A DNA stretch of 39,944 bases, taken from positions 20,441 to 60,384 of the forward strand of contig NVUL01000007.1 of the NCBI GenBank assembly GCA_002401885.1, given 5' to 3'. Below the pieces are notes generated by a model that made no database searches, was not told the DNA's origin, and saw nothing but the letters and a program-made list of their open reading frames with translations. The stretch's first letter is position 1; each line of letters opens with the position of its first letter. Source of the DNA: SAR86 cluster bacterium. GTDB taxonomy: Bacteria > Pseudomonadota > Gammaproteobacteria > Pseudomonadales > Pseudohongiellaceae. This document shows positions 1 through 8,502 of this stretch, in pieces. The position numbers were made by a program, and so were the translations under genes.

Positions 1-1940
1 GTGGTCTTGGAAAGCGCCGCTCCTGCAAATAGTGTGACCGCGATAGCCACGTCGATCGAGGCAACCTCGGTTTGCAGCACATTCGAAGTCTTATACTCCG
101 CAACGCTGAGACCATAGTGCTTTGCTCGGCTAACCAACACTTCGTCAGTCCATATCGCCGTATCATACACGGCATTTGGGTGCAGCACGTTGACCCGTAT
201 ACCCGCTTCGCCCAATTCCAGTGCAGCGACGCGCGCCATCTGCGTGAGGCCGGCCTTCGCGACCGAATAGGCGGCAGCACCTGGCCCTGGTGCAGGTACG
301 TTCTTAGACGCAACGATAACCACCGCCGGATCGATACCATTTCTTAGAAAAGGCACACTGGATCGCAGCAGTTTCATGTGCGAGTCCAGATTCAAGCGCT
401 GTGATGATTCCCAGTTACTATCAATCATGTCTTCCAGCGTTTGGCTCGCGGGGAAGCTACCCGCATTGCTAACTACGATATCGATACCGCCGAATTCGAC
501 GACCATCTGGCGTAGCGCTGAATCAATAGCTACAGAATCGGTGACATCGCAGTGAACTGGCAATATTGCAGCGTTTCCGAACTGAGCCGCGAAACCCTCT
601 GCAATATCGAGCGCCAACACTACCGCGCCCTTCTCTACGAATTTTTGTACGCAGGCTCTTCCTATACCAGATGCTGCGCCGCTCACTACCACGACCTTGC
701 CTTCGAACTCCGGCGCCTTAACCGAAGATTTCAGCTTCGCCTGCTCCAGCTCCCAGTATTCAACATCGAATAGATCCTGACGTGGCAATGTCTGCCAGCC
801 TCCGAGTTGCTCAGCTTGCTGGATCGACTTGATCGTATGCTGCGAGATATCCTGCACTATTCCGAGGCGCTTCTGGTTAGGGGCTAGATAGACCATGCCC
901 TTGTCGCGCCAGACGCCATAGCGTGGCATGCTATCCAGGCACTGATGGGATTCATCGCTATGCTTCTCGAAATAGTCACGGTAGTCGACTTGGAACTGCT
1001 GCAGCCCCTGCACAGGGTCATCTGCAAATAAGGCCGCGAAGGCTTTCGTGTGTATCGTGTGATCGGGCGTCAGCGGGCCGCGTGTCGCCAGGTCCTGACA
1101 ATTCTCCAGGCTCGCGAATCCAGCCGCCTGTCTTGAAGTCTCCAGTCTAAGCAAAACCGGTGTACCCATAATATCCGCCGCGGATCGGCGTAGGCGGCTG
1201 AGCTGCAGACAGTCTTCCGCGTCCGCCACATAGTTAGCAGCGGCCAATCCGGCAGTACCCATCTTTTCGTCTAGGTACTGTTCCGCCTTGCTAACAAGCT
1301 CGATCATTGTGCTATAGCAAGTCTGCGCATCTTCATCGAAAGTAAATATGCCATGGTGTAATAAGACAATGCCCCGCAGTGATGACCACCGAGCATCGGC
1401 GACCGCCTCAGCCACCTGCTTAGCCAAGATAAATCCCGGCATCGTATAGGGCAGTATCAATACCTCATCGCCATAGATTTCCTGCAGCATAGCCTCACCA
1501 TCCGGACTATTGCTTATCGCAACGACAGCATCGGCATGACTGTGATCTACGTACTTGTGGGGGATCAGCGCATGCAGGATAGCTTCGACCGAGGGCGTCG
1601 GCGCAGTAGGATCTAGGAGCGCGAGGCGAAGTTGACGCATCATCTCGCTATCGCTGAGGCTGTCGAGCTCGCCCAAGCGCAGGAGATATTCCATCTTCAC
1701 CGCTGGAAAACCCGCGCCTTCTATCGTGCGCAAATCCCAGCCGGAACCTTTCACGAACAGAACAGACTCCGTTTCTCCGAATACGTTCTGCAACTCTCCC
1801 TTCACGGAGGTATTGCCGCCTCCATGGAGCACGAGGTCGGCGTCCGCACCTAACAGCTGCGAGGTGTAGACACGCAGGCCTAGATCATCGTCTTCGCTTG
1901 CGCGCGCTGCAGCTGCGGATTCTATCCAACGATTTTTCAT
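1..1940 (-). CDS. Bifunctional class II aldolase / short-chain dehydrogenase, 3' end outside window
   Basis: The first 646 codons are present and the C-terminus lies beyond base 1. The start is the ATG at 1938-1940, giving MKNRWIESAAAARA. The N-terminal half is a class II (RhaD/FucA-like) aldolase domain: GGGNTS at residues 40-45, the metal-binding DHSHAD at about 132-137 and HHGIFTF at about 195-201. The C-terminal half is a Rossmann-fold SDR with SGAASGIG near residue 420 (bases about 665-690) and the catalytic YSVAK near residue 557 (bases about 257-275). Proteins of this fused type are annotated as rhamnulose-1-phosphate aldolase/lactaldehyde dehydrogenase, but the true substrate is often unknown, and no other sugar-catabolic gene is next to it here. 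A strong terminator hairpin at 1990-2019 separates it from exbD upstream, so it probably has its own promoter. Domain assignment is secure; substrate is not. Confidence 0.9.
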   Translation of the reverse strand, partial: MKNRWIESAAAARASEDDDLGLRVYTSQLLGADADLVLHGGGNTSVKGELQNVFGETESVLFVKGSGWDLRTIEGAGFPAVKMEYLLRLGELDSLSDSEMMRQLRLALLDPTAPTPSVEAILHALIPHKYVDHSHADAVVAISNSPDGEAMLQEIYGDEVLILPYTMPGFILAKQVAEAVADARWSSLRGIVLLHHGIFTFDEDAQTCYSTMIELVSKAEQYLDEKMGTAGLAAANYVADAEDCLQLSRLRRSAADIMGTPVLLRLETSRQAAGFASLENCQDLATRGPLTPDHTIHTKAFAALFADDPVQGLQQFQVDYRDYFEKHSDESHQCLDSMPRYGVWRDKGMVYLAPNQKRLGIVQDISQHTIKSIQQAEQLGGWQTLPRQDLFDVEYWELEQAKLKSSVKAPEFEGKVVVVSGAASGIGRACVQKFVEKGAVVLALDIAEGFAAQFGNAAILPVHCDVTDSVAIDSALRQMVVEFGGIDIVVSNAGSFPASQTLEDMIDSNWESSQRLNLDSHMKLLRSSVPFLRNGIDPAVVIVASKNVPAPGPGAAAYSVAKAGLTQMARVAALELGEAGIRVNVLHPNAVYDTAIWTDEVLVSRAKHYGLSVAEYKTSNVLQTEVASIDVAIAVTLFAGAALSKT

Positions 1941-1987
1941 GGTGTTAGCTTACTCGGTTAGCAATTAAGAGAGAGCGAGCCTAAACG

Positions 1988-2019
1988 AAAAACGCACCAT
2001 CGTAAGCGATAGTGCGTTT
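1988..2019 (-). terminator. Rho-independent terminator after exbD
   Basis: The arms at 1990-2002 and 2007-2019 (AAACGCAC...GTGCGTTT, one mismatch) enclose a TAAG loop. Read on the minus strand the stem ends in a run of T. It lies 60 bases past the exbD stop and 50 bases before the aldolase start. Confidence 0.85.
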
Positions 2020-2078
2020 CCTTTAATCTTTATCTGACCAATTGCAGTTATTAACTGCAATCGTTTGTCATCTAATCG

Positions 2079-2498
2079 CTATTTAGGCTCGACAATAGAG
2101 ATGTTCGCCATGCCTGCTTGCCGTGCTGCATCCATGATCATTACCAAGGAAGAGACATTAGATGCACTATCCGGCTGAATAATTACCGAGGCAGCTGGAT
2201 TTTCGGCCTTGAGTTGGTCGATATTGGAGCGAATGAAGTTTGGCAGAATCGGACGCGGGTTACCGTTGAGGATAATCTCGTTATTAGCGCCAATTTCGAA
2301 AAGGATGTTCTTCTTCTCATCGTCCGGTGGTGGCTGATCGCTGTTATTGTTGTCACTACTCGCGGCACTCACCGAAGTCTCGGAGAGAAATGTCGCTGTT
2401 ACTACGAAGAAAATCAATAAGATAAAGACCACATCCAACATAGGTGTAAGGTCAATCTTAGTATCGTCGCTCTTCTTTCTACCGGCTATTTTTTTCAT
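2079..2498 (-). CDS. ExbD/TolR-family biopolymer transport protein, without an ExbB partner
   Basis: This 139-residue protein has the ExbD/TolR layout: a short basic N-terminus (MKKIAGRKKS), one membrane helix at about 19-37 and a periplasmic domain with a polar linker (SSDNNNSDQPPPDDE). The signature DLTPMLDVVFILLIFF carries the conserved membrane Asp (D22) that in ExbD and TolR couples proton flow to the ExbB/TolQ motor. Family members normally sit next to exbB or tolQ. Here the gene stands alone between two terminators (1988-2019 and 2674-2701), so its motor subunit must be encoded elsewhere. The start is ATG 2498, preceded by two tandem copies of an AGTTAGGACA-type ribosome-binding sequence at 2504-2531. 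An extended -10 box is at 2602-2610. Family is certain; the substrate or partner is unknown. Confidence 0.88.
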   Translation of the reverse strand: MKKIAGRKKSDDTKIDLTPMLDVVFILLIFFVVTATFLSETSVSAASSDNNNSDQPPPDDEKKNILFEIGANNEIILNGNPRPILPNFIRSNIDQLKAENPAASVIIQPDSASNVSSLVMIMDAARQAGMANISIVEPK

Positions 2499-2503
2499 TG
2501 TTT

Positions 2504-2531
2504 TGTCCTAACTGCTTGTGTCCTAACTACT
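2504..2531 (-). repeat. Tandem 15-base repeat containing two Shine-Dalgarno-like sequences upstream of exbD
   Basis: On the plus strand TGTCCTAACTGCTT and TGTCCTAACTACTT follow each other with a 15-base period. On the minus strand this gives GTTAGGACA twice just before the exbD ATG, with the nearer AGGA about 9 bases from the start. It decides the start codon and may be a duplicated ribosome-binding or standby site. Confidence 0.6.
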
Positions 2532-2571
2532 TAAGTTCCAATGCCTCATAACGGTGCATTAAATCTGGACT

Positions 2572-2610
2572 GATTCCGCAAATGAGGGAATCAAGGATCG
2601 GAGTATAGCA
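2572..2610 (-). promoter_or_regulatory. Putative exbD promoter with operator-like dyad
   Basis: On the minus strand TGCTATACT (2602-2610) is an extended -10 element. No good -35 is visible. GATTCC-N9-GGAATC (2572-2577 and 2587-2592) is a perfect 6-bp dyad falling at and just downstream of the expected transcription start, which suits a repressor site. This is inference from pattern only. Confidence 0.4.
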
Positions 2611-2673
2611 ATCCTTTCGACTGAATTAAAAGCCGGATTTCAGGGCTTCTTGGACCCCTTTCTTGCAGGCCAT

Positions 2674-2701
2674 AAAAAAGGGAGGCTGTAGCCTCCCTTT
2701 T
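2674..2701 (-). terminator. Rho-independent terminator after the TetR-family gene
   Basis: The stem AAAAGGGAGGC/GCCTCCCTTTT has a 4-base loop (2676-2701). It is followed on the minus strand by a T-run ending at 2674. It lies about 90 bases past the TetR-gene stop. It is symmetrical enough to work in both directions. Confidence 0.85.
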
Positions 2702-2792
2702 CTGTCACCGCGATCTTAAATACACGGATGCCTTAATGTAACTATTTGAGTTTTAAGGTTTTTCTACAAATAGCACGCCTAGGTTATTTCTA

Positions 2793-3380
2793 TTACTTCT
2801 TCAGCGAAGCAACACTGAACTTAATTAGCTCTTTCAGCTGCTTTGGAGTCTTACCGTCTCGGCTATTTACTCGGATGCCGTGAAGGCTGTTCATCAGTAC
2901 TTCGGCGGCAAATTCTGCGCTGATGCCCTTCTTCATCTTCCGATTCTTATGGGCTTCCTTCAGTCGAGCTACTAGGGACTTGCGAATAGTGGCGAGAGAG
3001 CCCCGAACAACCTTACGCATCTCCTTGTCGTAATTGATGCTCTCACAGACTGAATTTACCAGCAGACAGCCCATGCTGCGGTGCTTGTTTGTCACATTGA
3101 GCACAGTCTCATCGAAATAGACTTCGATAGCTTCCCAGGCGCCGAGTTCAGAATTCTTCAGCGAGGCAGCAATCTGTTTATCTACCACCTTGTTATACTG
3201 ATCGACACAAGATTTGAAGAAAGTGTCCTTGTCACCGAAAGAATTATAGAGGGTTCCTCGGTTGATACCCGTGCAATCTAGCAATTTTTGAACGGAGCTT
3301 GCCTCGTATCCCTCGCGCCAGAACTGTTCCATCGCGCTGGTTAAAACCTTGTTTTCATCAAATTCGACTGGTCGTGCCAT
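2793..3380 (-). CDS. TetR/AcrR-family transcriptional regulator
   Basis: This 195-residue protein has the usual length for a TetR regulator. The N-terminal helix-turn-helix covers about residues 10-55 and contains GYEASSVQKLLDCTGINRGTLY and SFGDKDTFF split across its helices, the typical TetR DNA-binding arrangement. The rest (about 60-190) is the all-helical ligand and dimerisation domain, here with RSMGCLLVNS, a phrase found in regulators of the NemR/YcnC/AcuR type. It starts at ATG 3380. A 5-bp dyad at 3401-3414, immediately upstream, is a candidate autoregulatory operator. The gene is followed by its own terminator and precedes the orphan exbD on the same strand. Target genes and ligand cannot be read from the sequence. 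Confidence 0.9.
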   Translation of the reverse strand: MARPVEFDENKVLTSAMEQFWREGYEASSVQKLLDCTGINRGTLYNSFGDKDTFFKSCVDQYNKVVDKQIAASLKNSELGAWEAIEVYFDETVLNVTNKHRSMGCLLVNSVCESINYDKEMRKVVRGSLATIRKSLVARLKEAHKNRKMKKGISAEFAAEVLMNSLHGIRVNSRDGKTPKQLKELIKFSVASLKK

Positions 3381-3742
3381 ATTCTTTTACTCAATCCGTG
3401 CATTAAAGCTAATGGGTTAAAAAAGTCGTCTGCGCAACAAAATGCCCTGCTTTTTGCGCTTGATCTTTCGCATATTTTCGAAGCGCGCCATTGTAGTACA
3501 GCGATTTTATTTTTACACCCAATGCGCATGATAATTTCCCGCTTTTGCCCGCGAATCAATTCAGATTATGCAGCACGATTATAAATGCGTTAATTGAGGC
3601 GTTAATGTGCTCCGCATCACGCTCTAACAGCGTAAAAAATAGGTTAATCACCCTGAATTAGGCGCTACAGCAGCTTGAGGCAGGCGGACAGAGCTTGAAT
3701 GGAGGTTCAAGTAAGAGAAGGGGCCTACAAATGATCAATCGG
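3381..3742. other. Gene-free stretch with candidate regulatory dyads
   Basis: No convincing gene lies here. It holds CATTA-AAGC-TAATG at 3401-3414 (possible TetR operator 20 bases before the regulator start), GCGCAA...TTGCGC at 3432-3459, two direct copies of GCGTTAAT at 3587-3594 and 3599-3606, and a 6-bp hairpin CTTGAA/TTCAAG at 3694-3711 beyond the DUF445 stop. All are short enough to arise by chance. Confidence 0.4.
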
Positions 3743-4468
3743 CTAGTTGGCAGTAGCCACCGTCACTACTAGTCCGATCAAGCCGCCAAACACGCAGCCC
3801 CAAACGACCAACCAACCCAAGTGCTTGCGAATCATCTGCTGAATTATTTCTTTGACCATATTTGGCGTCATTTGATTCAGCCGATCATCGATCATGAACT
3901 CCAGTTTGCTACGTATCACCTCATCATCCATAGCAGAGCTTAAGGCGGTCTGGATCTGCTCCTGAAAGCTTCCATTAGTCAATTGCTCGCCAAAAAATTC
4001 ACGCATCTTCTCCACAAACGGTGCATTCAGTGCCTTGAGCGCATCTCTACCGCCCAACATACCGACCATGCTGCCGAACGAGGAAGCCATTATCACGTCC
4101 AGCAGCGATTCAAATGCGGCATCGAGATCCAATTCATCTATAGCCTTCTTCAGCTGGACTGTCATCTTCTCCGATATATCGCCGGCACCGTGGAAAAACT
4201 CCTCCAGGTCGGCTTTTTGGAAGAACTGCTCCATGATCAGCTGCCTAATGCCGAGTTTGAATTCTTCGAACCGCAGGGGAATTACTCCTGACCCATAGAT
4301 TCCAGGAACACGTTCAAACAACATATAGACAGCCAACCAATTGGTTATGCCTCCAGAAAGCGCGAATAGACCAGTGTTAAGTACATAGACCTGATAGGGC
4401 CATTCCACGAACAGGCCGACTACGACTACGGCCGCTGCAATGAGATTGCTGAGAATACTTTTATTGAT
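3743..4468 (-). CDS. DUF445 family inner-membrane protein, with a probable ATC start codon
   Basis: The protein belongs to DUF445: the N-terminal TGLFALSGGITNWLAVYMLF and the GIYGSGVIPLRFEEF stretch are family hallmarks, and the C-terminus ends in a membrane helix (GWLVVWGCVFGGLIGLVVTV). The first standard start in frame is GTG 4408. That would delete the first membrane helix. The 20 codons before it read (I)NKSILSNLIAAAVVVVGLF, which matches the MNKS...TNLIA opening I remember from gammaproteobacterial relatives. An in-frame TAA lies seven codons further upstream, and no ATG, GTG or TTG occurs between it and 4408. The start is therefore most likely ATC 4466-4468, with AAGAGG at 4475-4480 six bases upstream; this gives 241 residues. 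Function is unknown. It follows the adaptor gene of the ABC exporter by 142 bases, with a hairpin at 4509-4536 between them. Confidence 0.85.
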   Translation of the reverse strand: MNKSILSNLIAAAVVVVGLFVEWPYQVYVLNTGLFALSGGITNWLAVYMLFERVPGIYGSGVIPLRFEEFKLGIRQLIMEQFFQKADLEEFFHGAGDISEKMTVQLKKAIDELDLDAAFESLLDVIMASSFGSMVGMLGGRDALKALNAPFVEKMREFFGEQLTNGSFQEQIQTALSSAMDDEVIRSKLEFMIDDRLNQMTPNMVKEIIQQMIRKHLGWLVVWGCVFGGLIGLVVTVATAN

Positions 4469-4508
4469 GGTAGACCTCTTGGGGCATTATCGATGAGACT
4501 TGGAGACA

Positions 4509-4536
4509 CCGGCGCATCTTAATAGATCATCGCCGG
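4509..4536. repeat. 6-bp GC-rich inverted repeat between adaptor and DUF445 genes
   Basis: CCGGCG (4509-4514) and CGCCGG (4531-4536) form a perfect stem around 16 bases. No T-run follows on the minus strand, so it is at best a weak terminator or an operator. Confidence 0.35.
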
Positions 4537-4610
4537 ATGGAGCAAGTGAGCAAGGGTATTTGCAAGAAGGAAACGCCGGGCGGACCGAGCGTAGCAATTA
4601 CTGCTATCAA

Positions 4611-5870
4611 TCACTGACTGAGCTGAACTCGCTCCATGTCAGCCATCTGCCTATAACTAGATGTAATCACGCGATCGCCTTGCTGCAGGCCCTCGATCAC
4701 CTCTACATAGCGGTTATTGCGTCGGCCGACACGAATGTCGCGACGGTTGGCGTAGATACCATCATCATCGAGCACGAAAACCCAATTGCCTCCGGTATCC
4801 TGAACGAAGCCACCGATAGGTAGTAGCAGTGTTTCCACCGGGCTGCCGAGTGTCAGCTCCATTTGCAAACTCTGTCCACGCCTAACATCACTTGGATTGG
4901 GCCCATCGAATACTAGATCCACTTCGAAGGTACCCTCGGTGATTTCTGGATAGACTTTGAGCAGGCGCGTAATATATTCACGACCCGCCAGGGAGAATGA
5001 GGCAGCCTGGTCTGCGAATACTCGGGAGACATAGAATTCATCAATCTGCGCAACAACCTTGTACTGATCAATTACATCAATTTGTCCGAGTCGCTGCCCA
5101 GCCTGCTTGCTCTCTCCTATCTCTACAGGTAGAGAAGTCAATTGTCCGGCTATGGGTGCTCGCACGAGAAGACTTTCGAAACTGCTCTGGGAAACCTGTA
5201 AATTCTCTTCCAACTTCTCAACCTGTGTCTCAATCTGGACCAGACGCGTCTCACGGATTCTGTTTTCAAGTTGCTGCCGTGCCTGATGGTTCGCTAAGAC
5301 CTTCGACTGATACTCCAATTCATCGACAATGGCGTCATACTGTTCGATGGAAACCAAGCCATCTGCCACTAGCTGTTCATGACGAGCCTTCTGCCGCTCG
5401 AGAACAATAAGCTTATAATCAGAATCAATGATCTGACGCTCGGTGCTCAGTTTCGTGGTCTCGAATCCATCGGTGATATTATTTAGCAGATTAAGCTGTT
5501 CTGTAATGTTGGTGTCATTCTGTGCGGCGCTGAGGCGCAGATTGGTATTACTCAATTGCAGCAAGGGTTGTCCTGCCTCGACGAAGCTCCCCTCCTCTAC
5601 AAACACCTCTTCAATCGCCCCGCCGTTAACCGCATCCAGAAAGACACTATTGAATGGCTGGATAGTGCCTCGTATTGGAATGATATCTTCGAAGGCGCCG
5701 AATTCGACGCTAGATACGATGAGCTGTTCAGCAGGAACGCGATAAGTGCGAATTGAAGCATCGGCCAAGACCCCGTACACAAACCAACCCGCTGTCAGCA
5801 AGGCGACAGCGATCAAACCCCACTTCCATGCAGGCATTTTCTTCTGTTCTAAAACTCGGTCCATGGCCAT
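4611..5870 (-). CDS. HlyD/MacA-type periplasmic adaptor of an ABC exporter
   Basis: This 419-residue membrane-fusion protein is anchored by a single helix at about 17-36. Residues about 70-110 hold the first half of a biotinyl-lipoyl domain (GGAIEEVFVEEGSFVEAGQPL). About 112-235 is a long helical hairpin rich in Leu, Glu and Gln. The second lipoyl half is APIAGQLTSLPVEIGES, followed by beta-barrel and membrane-proximal domains. Such adaptors bridge an inner-membrane pump to an outer-membrane channel. It is the third gene of the ATPase-permease-adaptor set at 9225-4611, 111 bases after the permease stop. The start is ATG 5870 or the ATG two codons later (5864). No outer-membrane factor of the TolC type is encoded nearby. 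Class is secure; substrate unknown. Confidence 0.88.
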   Translation of the reverse strand: MAMDRVLEQKKMPAWKWGLIAVALLTAGWFVYGVLADASIRTYRVPAEQLIVSSVEFGAFEDIIPIRGTIQPFNSVFLDAVNGGAIEEVFVEEGSFVEAGQPLLQLSNTNLRLSAAQNDTNITEQLNLLNNITDGFETTKLSTERQIIDSDYKLIVLERQKARHEQLVADGLVSIEQYDAIVDELEYQSKVLANHQARQQLENRIRETRLVQIETQVEKLEENLQVSQSSFESLLVRAPIAGQLTSLPVEIGESKQAGQRLGQIDVIDQYKVVAQIDEFYVSRVFADQAASFSLAGREYITRLLKVYPEITEGTFEVDLVFDGPNPSDVRRGQSLQMELTLGSPVETLLLPIGGFVQDTGGNWVFVLDDDGIYANRRDIRVGRRNNRYVEVIEGLQQGDRVITSSYRQMADMERVQLSQ

Positions 5871-5981
5871 CGCCTGAAATTATAACCCTATATTGCCTAG
5901 GGAGACTCTTATTCGGTATTCAATTGCTCTCGCTTTCAGAAAAACCCCTGGTCAATGCGGTTACTTACAGCAATGTATTCT

Positions 5982-8480
5982 CTACTCATAGCGCAGCACC
6001 ATGGCTGGGCGCACGTGAGCACTCTTCCAGGATTGGGAGATAACAGCGGCAACGGCAATCAATACTGAGAGGCAAAAACTTGCCAGAAAAGGCAATAAGG
6101 TCAAGTCAGACTGTGCAGCGAACAGGCTTGTGTAAACATTGCCGATAACATAACCCAAAGGCCATGCGAAGGCATTGGCGATCATAATTGGCTTGGCGAA
6201 ATCCAACAGCAACATGCGTAACAGCCTGCCGCTGCTCGCGCCCATCACCTTGCGGATACCGACTTCCTTGCGGCGGATATTTGTTATAAATGTAGCATTT
6301 CCTAACAAACCTATGCTGGCTATAAGGAAACCAAAAATAGACAAGGCGCCAATAGACGCACTAATTCCCAAAAATAAGCCATAAGACTCATAGAACAAAT
6401 TATCAACGAACTCTCGCTTCAGCACAATTGTCGGCATCAAGCGATTCCATGTCTCATCAATGTGGCGAAGCGAGTCATTAACATTGTCTTTAGATATCTT
6501 CACCACCATGTTGCCGGCTATATCCGGACGCAGCATGAGAGTATTTCCCTCAACACCGAAGCTCTCGAAATTAATAAATTTGAATTTTTCCTCTCCGATG
6601 CCACCCACAATTGTCATCTCTATGGCCATTTCATTCTCCACTGAAGGAGGGCTCATATGCTGATAGATTGTCTGACCCAGAGCCTCAGCTACGTTCTCAA
6701 ACCCTAGAGCTTGTGCTGCAGCATCGTCGAGCACTATAGAGAAGGGTCCGCTAGTGGGAGTCAGCTCGGAACTGCTGGGAAAAATATCACTACCACGTTC
6801 GCGAGAAAAATCTCTTCCGGCAATTAGCGGAACCTCCATGGTTTCAGTGTATTCATAACCCACATTCTTATTACTCATCTCCATTGTAGGTTCGTTGAGA
6901 TCCGGAGACCTCGACATGCTATTAGTAGACATGCCGATCTCCCAAGGCTGACGATCAACTTGTGTGACAGACAGAATGCCAGGGTGCTGCTTAAGCTCAG
7001 TAATCAATAACTCAGGATCAACGGTATAGGTATCAGTTGGCGTGGTAATTACTATCTTGGGGTCTGCCACATCACCATCGAGCTGCTGAGTCATCGCCAA
7101 ATTTTGCGAGAACATGATGACAGCCAAGATCATGAGAGTCCCGGAAATGAAGAATTGGATACCTACCATCAGTGATCGCAGCCTGCCCGAATAACCACTC
7201 GAGCCCTTCGGCCTCATTAACGAAACTAGGGGTACGGTCGCGGTACGTAGTGCAGGATACACACCTGCTATAAGTATGATGACCAGCATTACCAACAGAA
7301 GCGATTGCCAGAGACCAATATCGAACAACATAGCTGCGCTCACGCCGGTAATTCCCGCCGACTGCATTCTTAGTAGCACAATGAAAAACAAACCGAGAGT
7401 TACTAGTAACGCCAGTGTCACAAACAGGAAACTCTCAAAGCAGTACTGCGCGATCAACATACTGCGCTTAGCACCAAGAATTTTCTGCACACCAATCTCC
7501 TGGCTGCGTAGAGAAAGCTGGGCAATCACTAAATTGGAGTAGTTAAGACAACCTATCAGTAACACCAAGGCACCTGCTACGACCAATATATCTGTAATAT
7601 CGAAACCGCCAGTCACGAATGCTATCTGCGAGGTAACAAGCTGATTGATGGGTTGTAGCTCATAAGTCATGAACTCCGTGCGCTCTTCGGGTAGCGTAGA
7701 TTTAACAAAATCACGCAGCCGCTCATTGAACTCGTCCACGTCAAGATTCATTTCCTCAGGAAATTCAATATAAACATAATCAGATTGGTTGCCCCATTGA
7801 TCGGCGTTAGGATCAATACCGGCAGCCGCTCTACGCTCCCTCCTTCTCGCATCTGCCACTTCCATTGGCACGAACATATCGGAGTTGAAAAAAGTAATGG
7901 AGGATTGTAGATGTGAAGGGTGTTCAGGATTAGCCGCCACACCAGCAATAACCACATCGCTGTGGTTATTCAGGAGCATTCGCTCGCCCACCACATCCGT
8001 GCGCCCAAACACTCGAATAGCCGCCGACTCGGTAATTAGCGCCGAATTAGGCGGCAGCTCTTCCCCCGCCGCCAGACCATGAATAGTCTTGACTGGAAAA
8101 ATATCGAAAAATTTCGGCTCCACATACCTTATGTACATAGTGAGTGCTTGCCCGTCAACGGTCACATCGTTGCTTCCGCCTGTACTGGCACGTGCGATGT
8201 TAGGTATTTCAGGGAAGGCGGTGCGCATATAGCGCGAGGCAGGCTCGTTAATAATGGGAAACTTATCAGGTCCGCCACCAACACCTGAATTTCTTTGGAT
8301 AATGTTGTAGATATTCCCAGCATTAGGAAAATGTTGATCGAAGCTCTGTGTGTAGTTAGACAGCAACACGGCCGAGACAAAGCAAAGAAACCCAATGACC
8401 AAACTGAGCAAACTAATTGCCGAATGTAGCTTGAACCTGAGCAGAGCCTTTAGGGCCATTCTTAAAAAATGCGTGATCAT
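5982..8480 (-). CDS. MacB/FtsX-type ABC transporter permease with duplicated FtsX unit
   Basis: This 832-residue permease has two copies of the MacB-core plus FtsX arrangement. Membrane helix 1 is at about 20-41. A periplasmic core follows, then a three-helix FtsX domain at about 292-420 with QEIGVQKILGAKR. A helix at about 436-458 starts the second unit, with its own periplasmic core and a second FtsX domain at about 700-825 with KEVGIRKVMGAS. The two coupling-helix motifs show that the gene is an internal duplication, so one chain supplies what MacB or LolCE supply as two. The ATPase is encoded separately, 22 bases upstream. Systems like this are mechanotransmitters that act on periplasmic substrates rather than moving them across the inner membrane. 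Substrate is unknown. Confidence 0.9.
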   Translation of the reverse strand: MITHFLRMALKALLRFKLHSAISLLSLVIGFLCFVSAVLLSNYTQSFDQHFPNAGNIYNIIQRNSGVGGGPDKFPIINEPASRYMRTAFPEIPNIARASTGGSNDVTVDGQALTMYIRYVEPKFFDIFPVKTIHGLAAGEELPPNSALITESAAIRVFGRTDVVGERMLLNNHSDVVIAGVAANPEHPSHLQSSITFFNSDMFVPMEVADARRRERRAAAGIDPNADQWGNQSDYVYIEFPEEMNLDVDEFNERLRDFVKSTLPEERTEFMTYELQPINQLVTSQIAFVTGGFDITDILVVAGALVLLIGCLNYSNLVIAQLSLRSQEIGVQKILGAKRSMLIAQYCFESFLFVTLALLVTLGLFFIVLLRMQSAGITGVSAAMLFDIGLWQSLLLVMLVIILIAGVYPALRTATVPLVSLMRPKGSSGYSGRLRSLMVGIQFFISGTLMILAVIMFSQNLAMTQQLDGDVADPKIVITTPTDTYTVDPELLITELKQHPGILSVTQVDRQPWEIGMSTNSMSRSPDLNEPTMEMSNKNVGYEYTETMEVPLIAGRDFSRERGSDIFPSSSELTPTSGPFSIVLDDAAAQALGFENVAEALGQTIYQHMSPPSVENEMAIEMTIVGGIGEEKFKFINFESFGVEGNTLMLRPDIAGNMVVKISKDNVNDSLRHIDETWNRLMPTIVLKREFVDNLFYESYGLFLGISASIGALSIFGFLIASIGLLGNATFITNIRRKEVGIRKVMGASSGRLLRMLLLDFAKPIMIANAFAWPLGYVIGNVYTSLFAAQSDLTLLPFLASFCLSVLIAVAAVISQSWKSAHVRPAMVLRYE

Positions 8481-8502
8481 TGAAATTCTCCCGTATTTCG
8501 GA

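Noticed and set aside
3341..3559. A 72-residue minus-strand frame upstream of the TetR gene
   Set aside because: It overlaps the TetR start in another frame and has no recognisable sequence; more likely promoter DNA.
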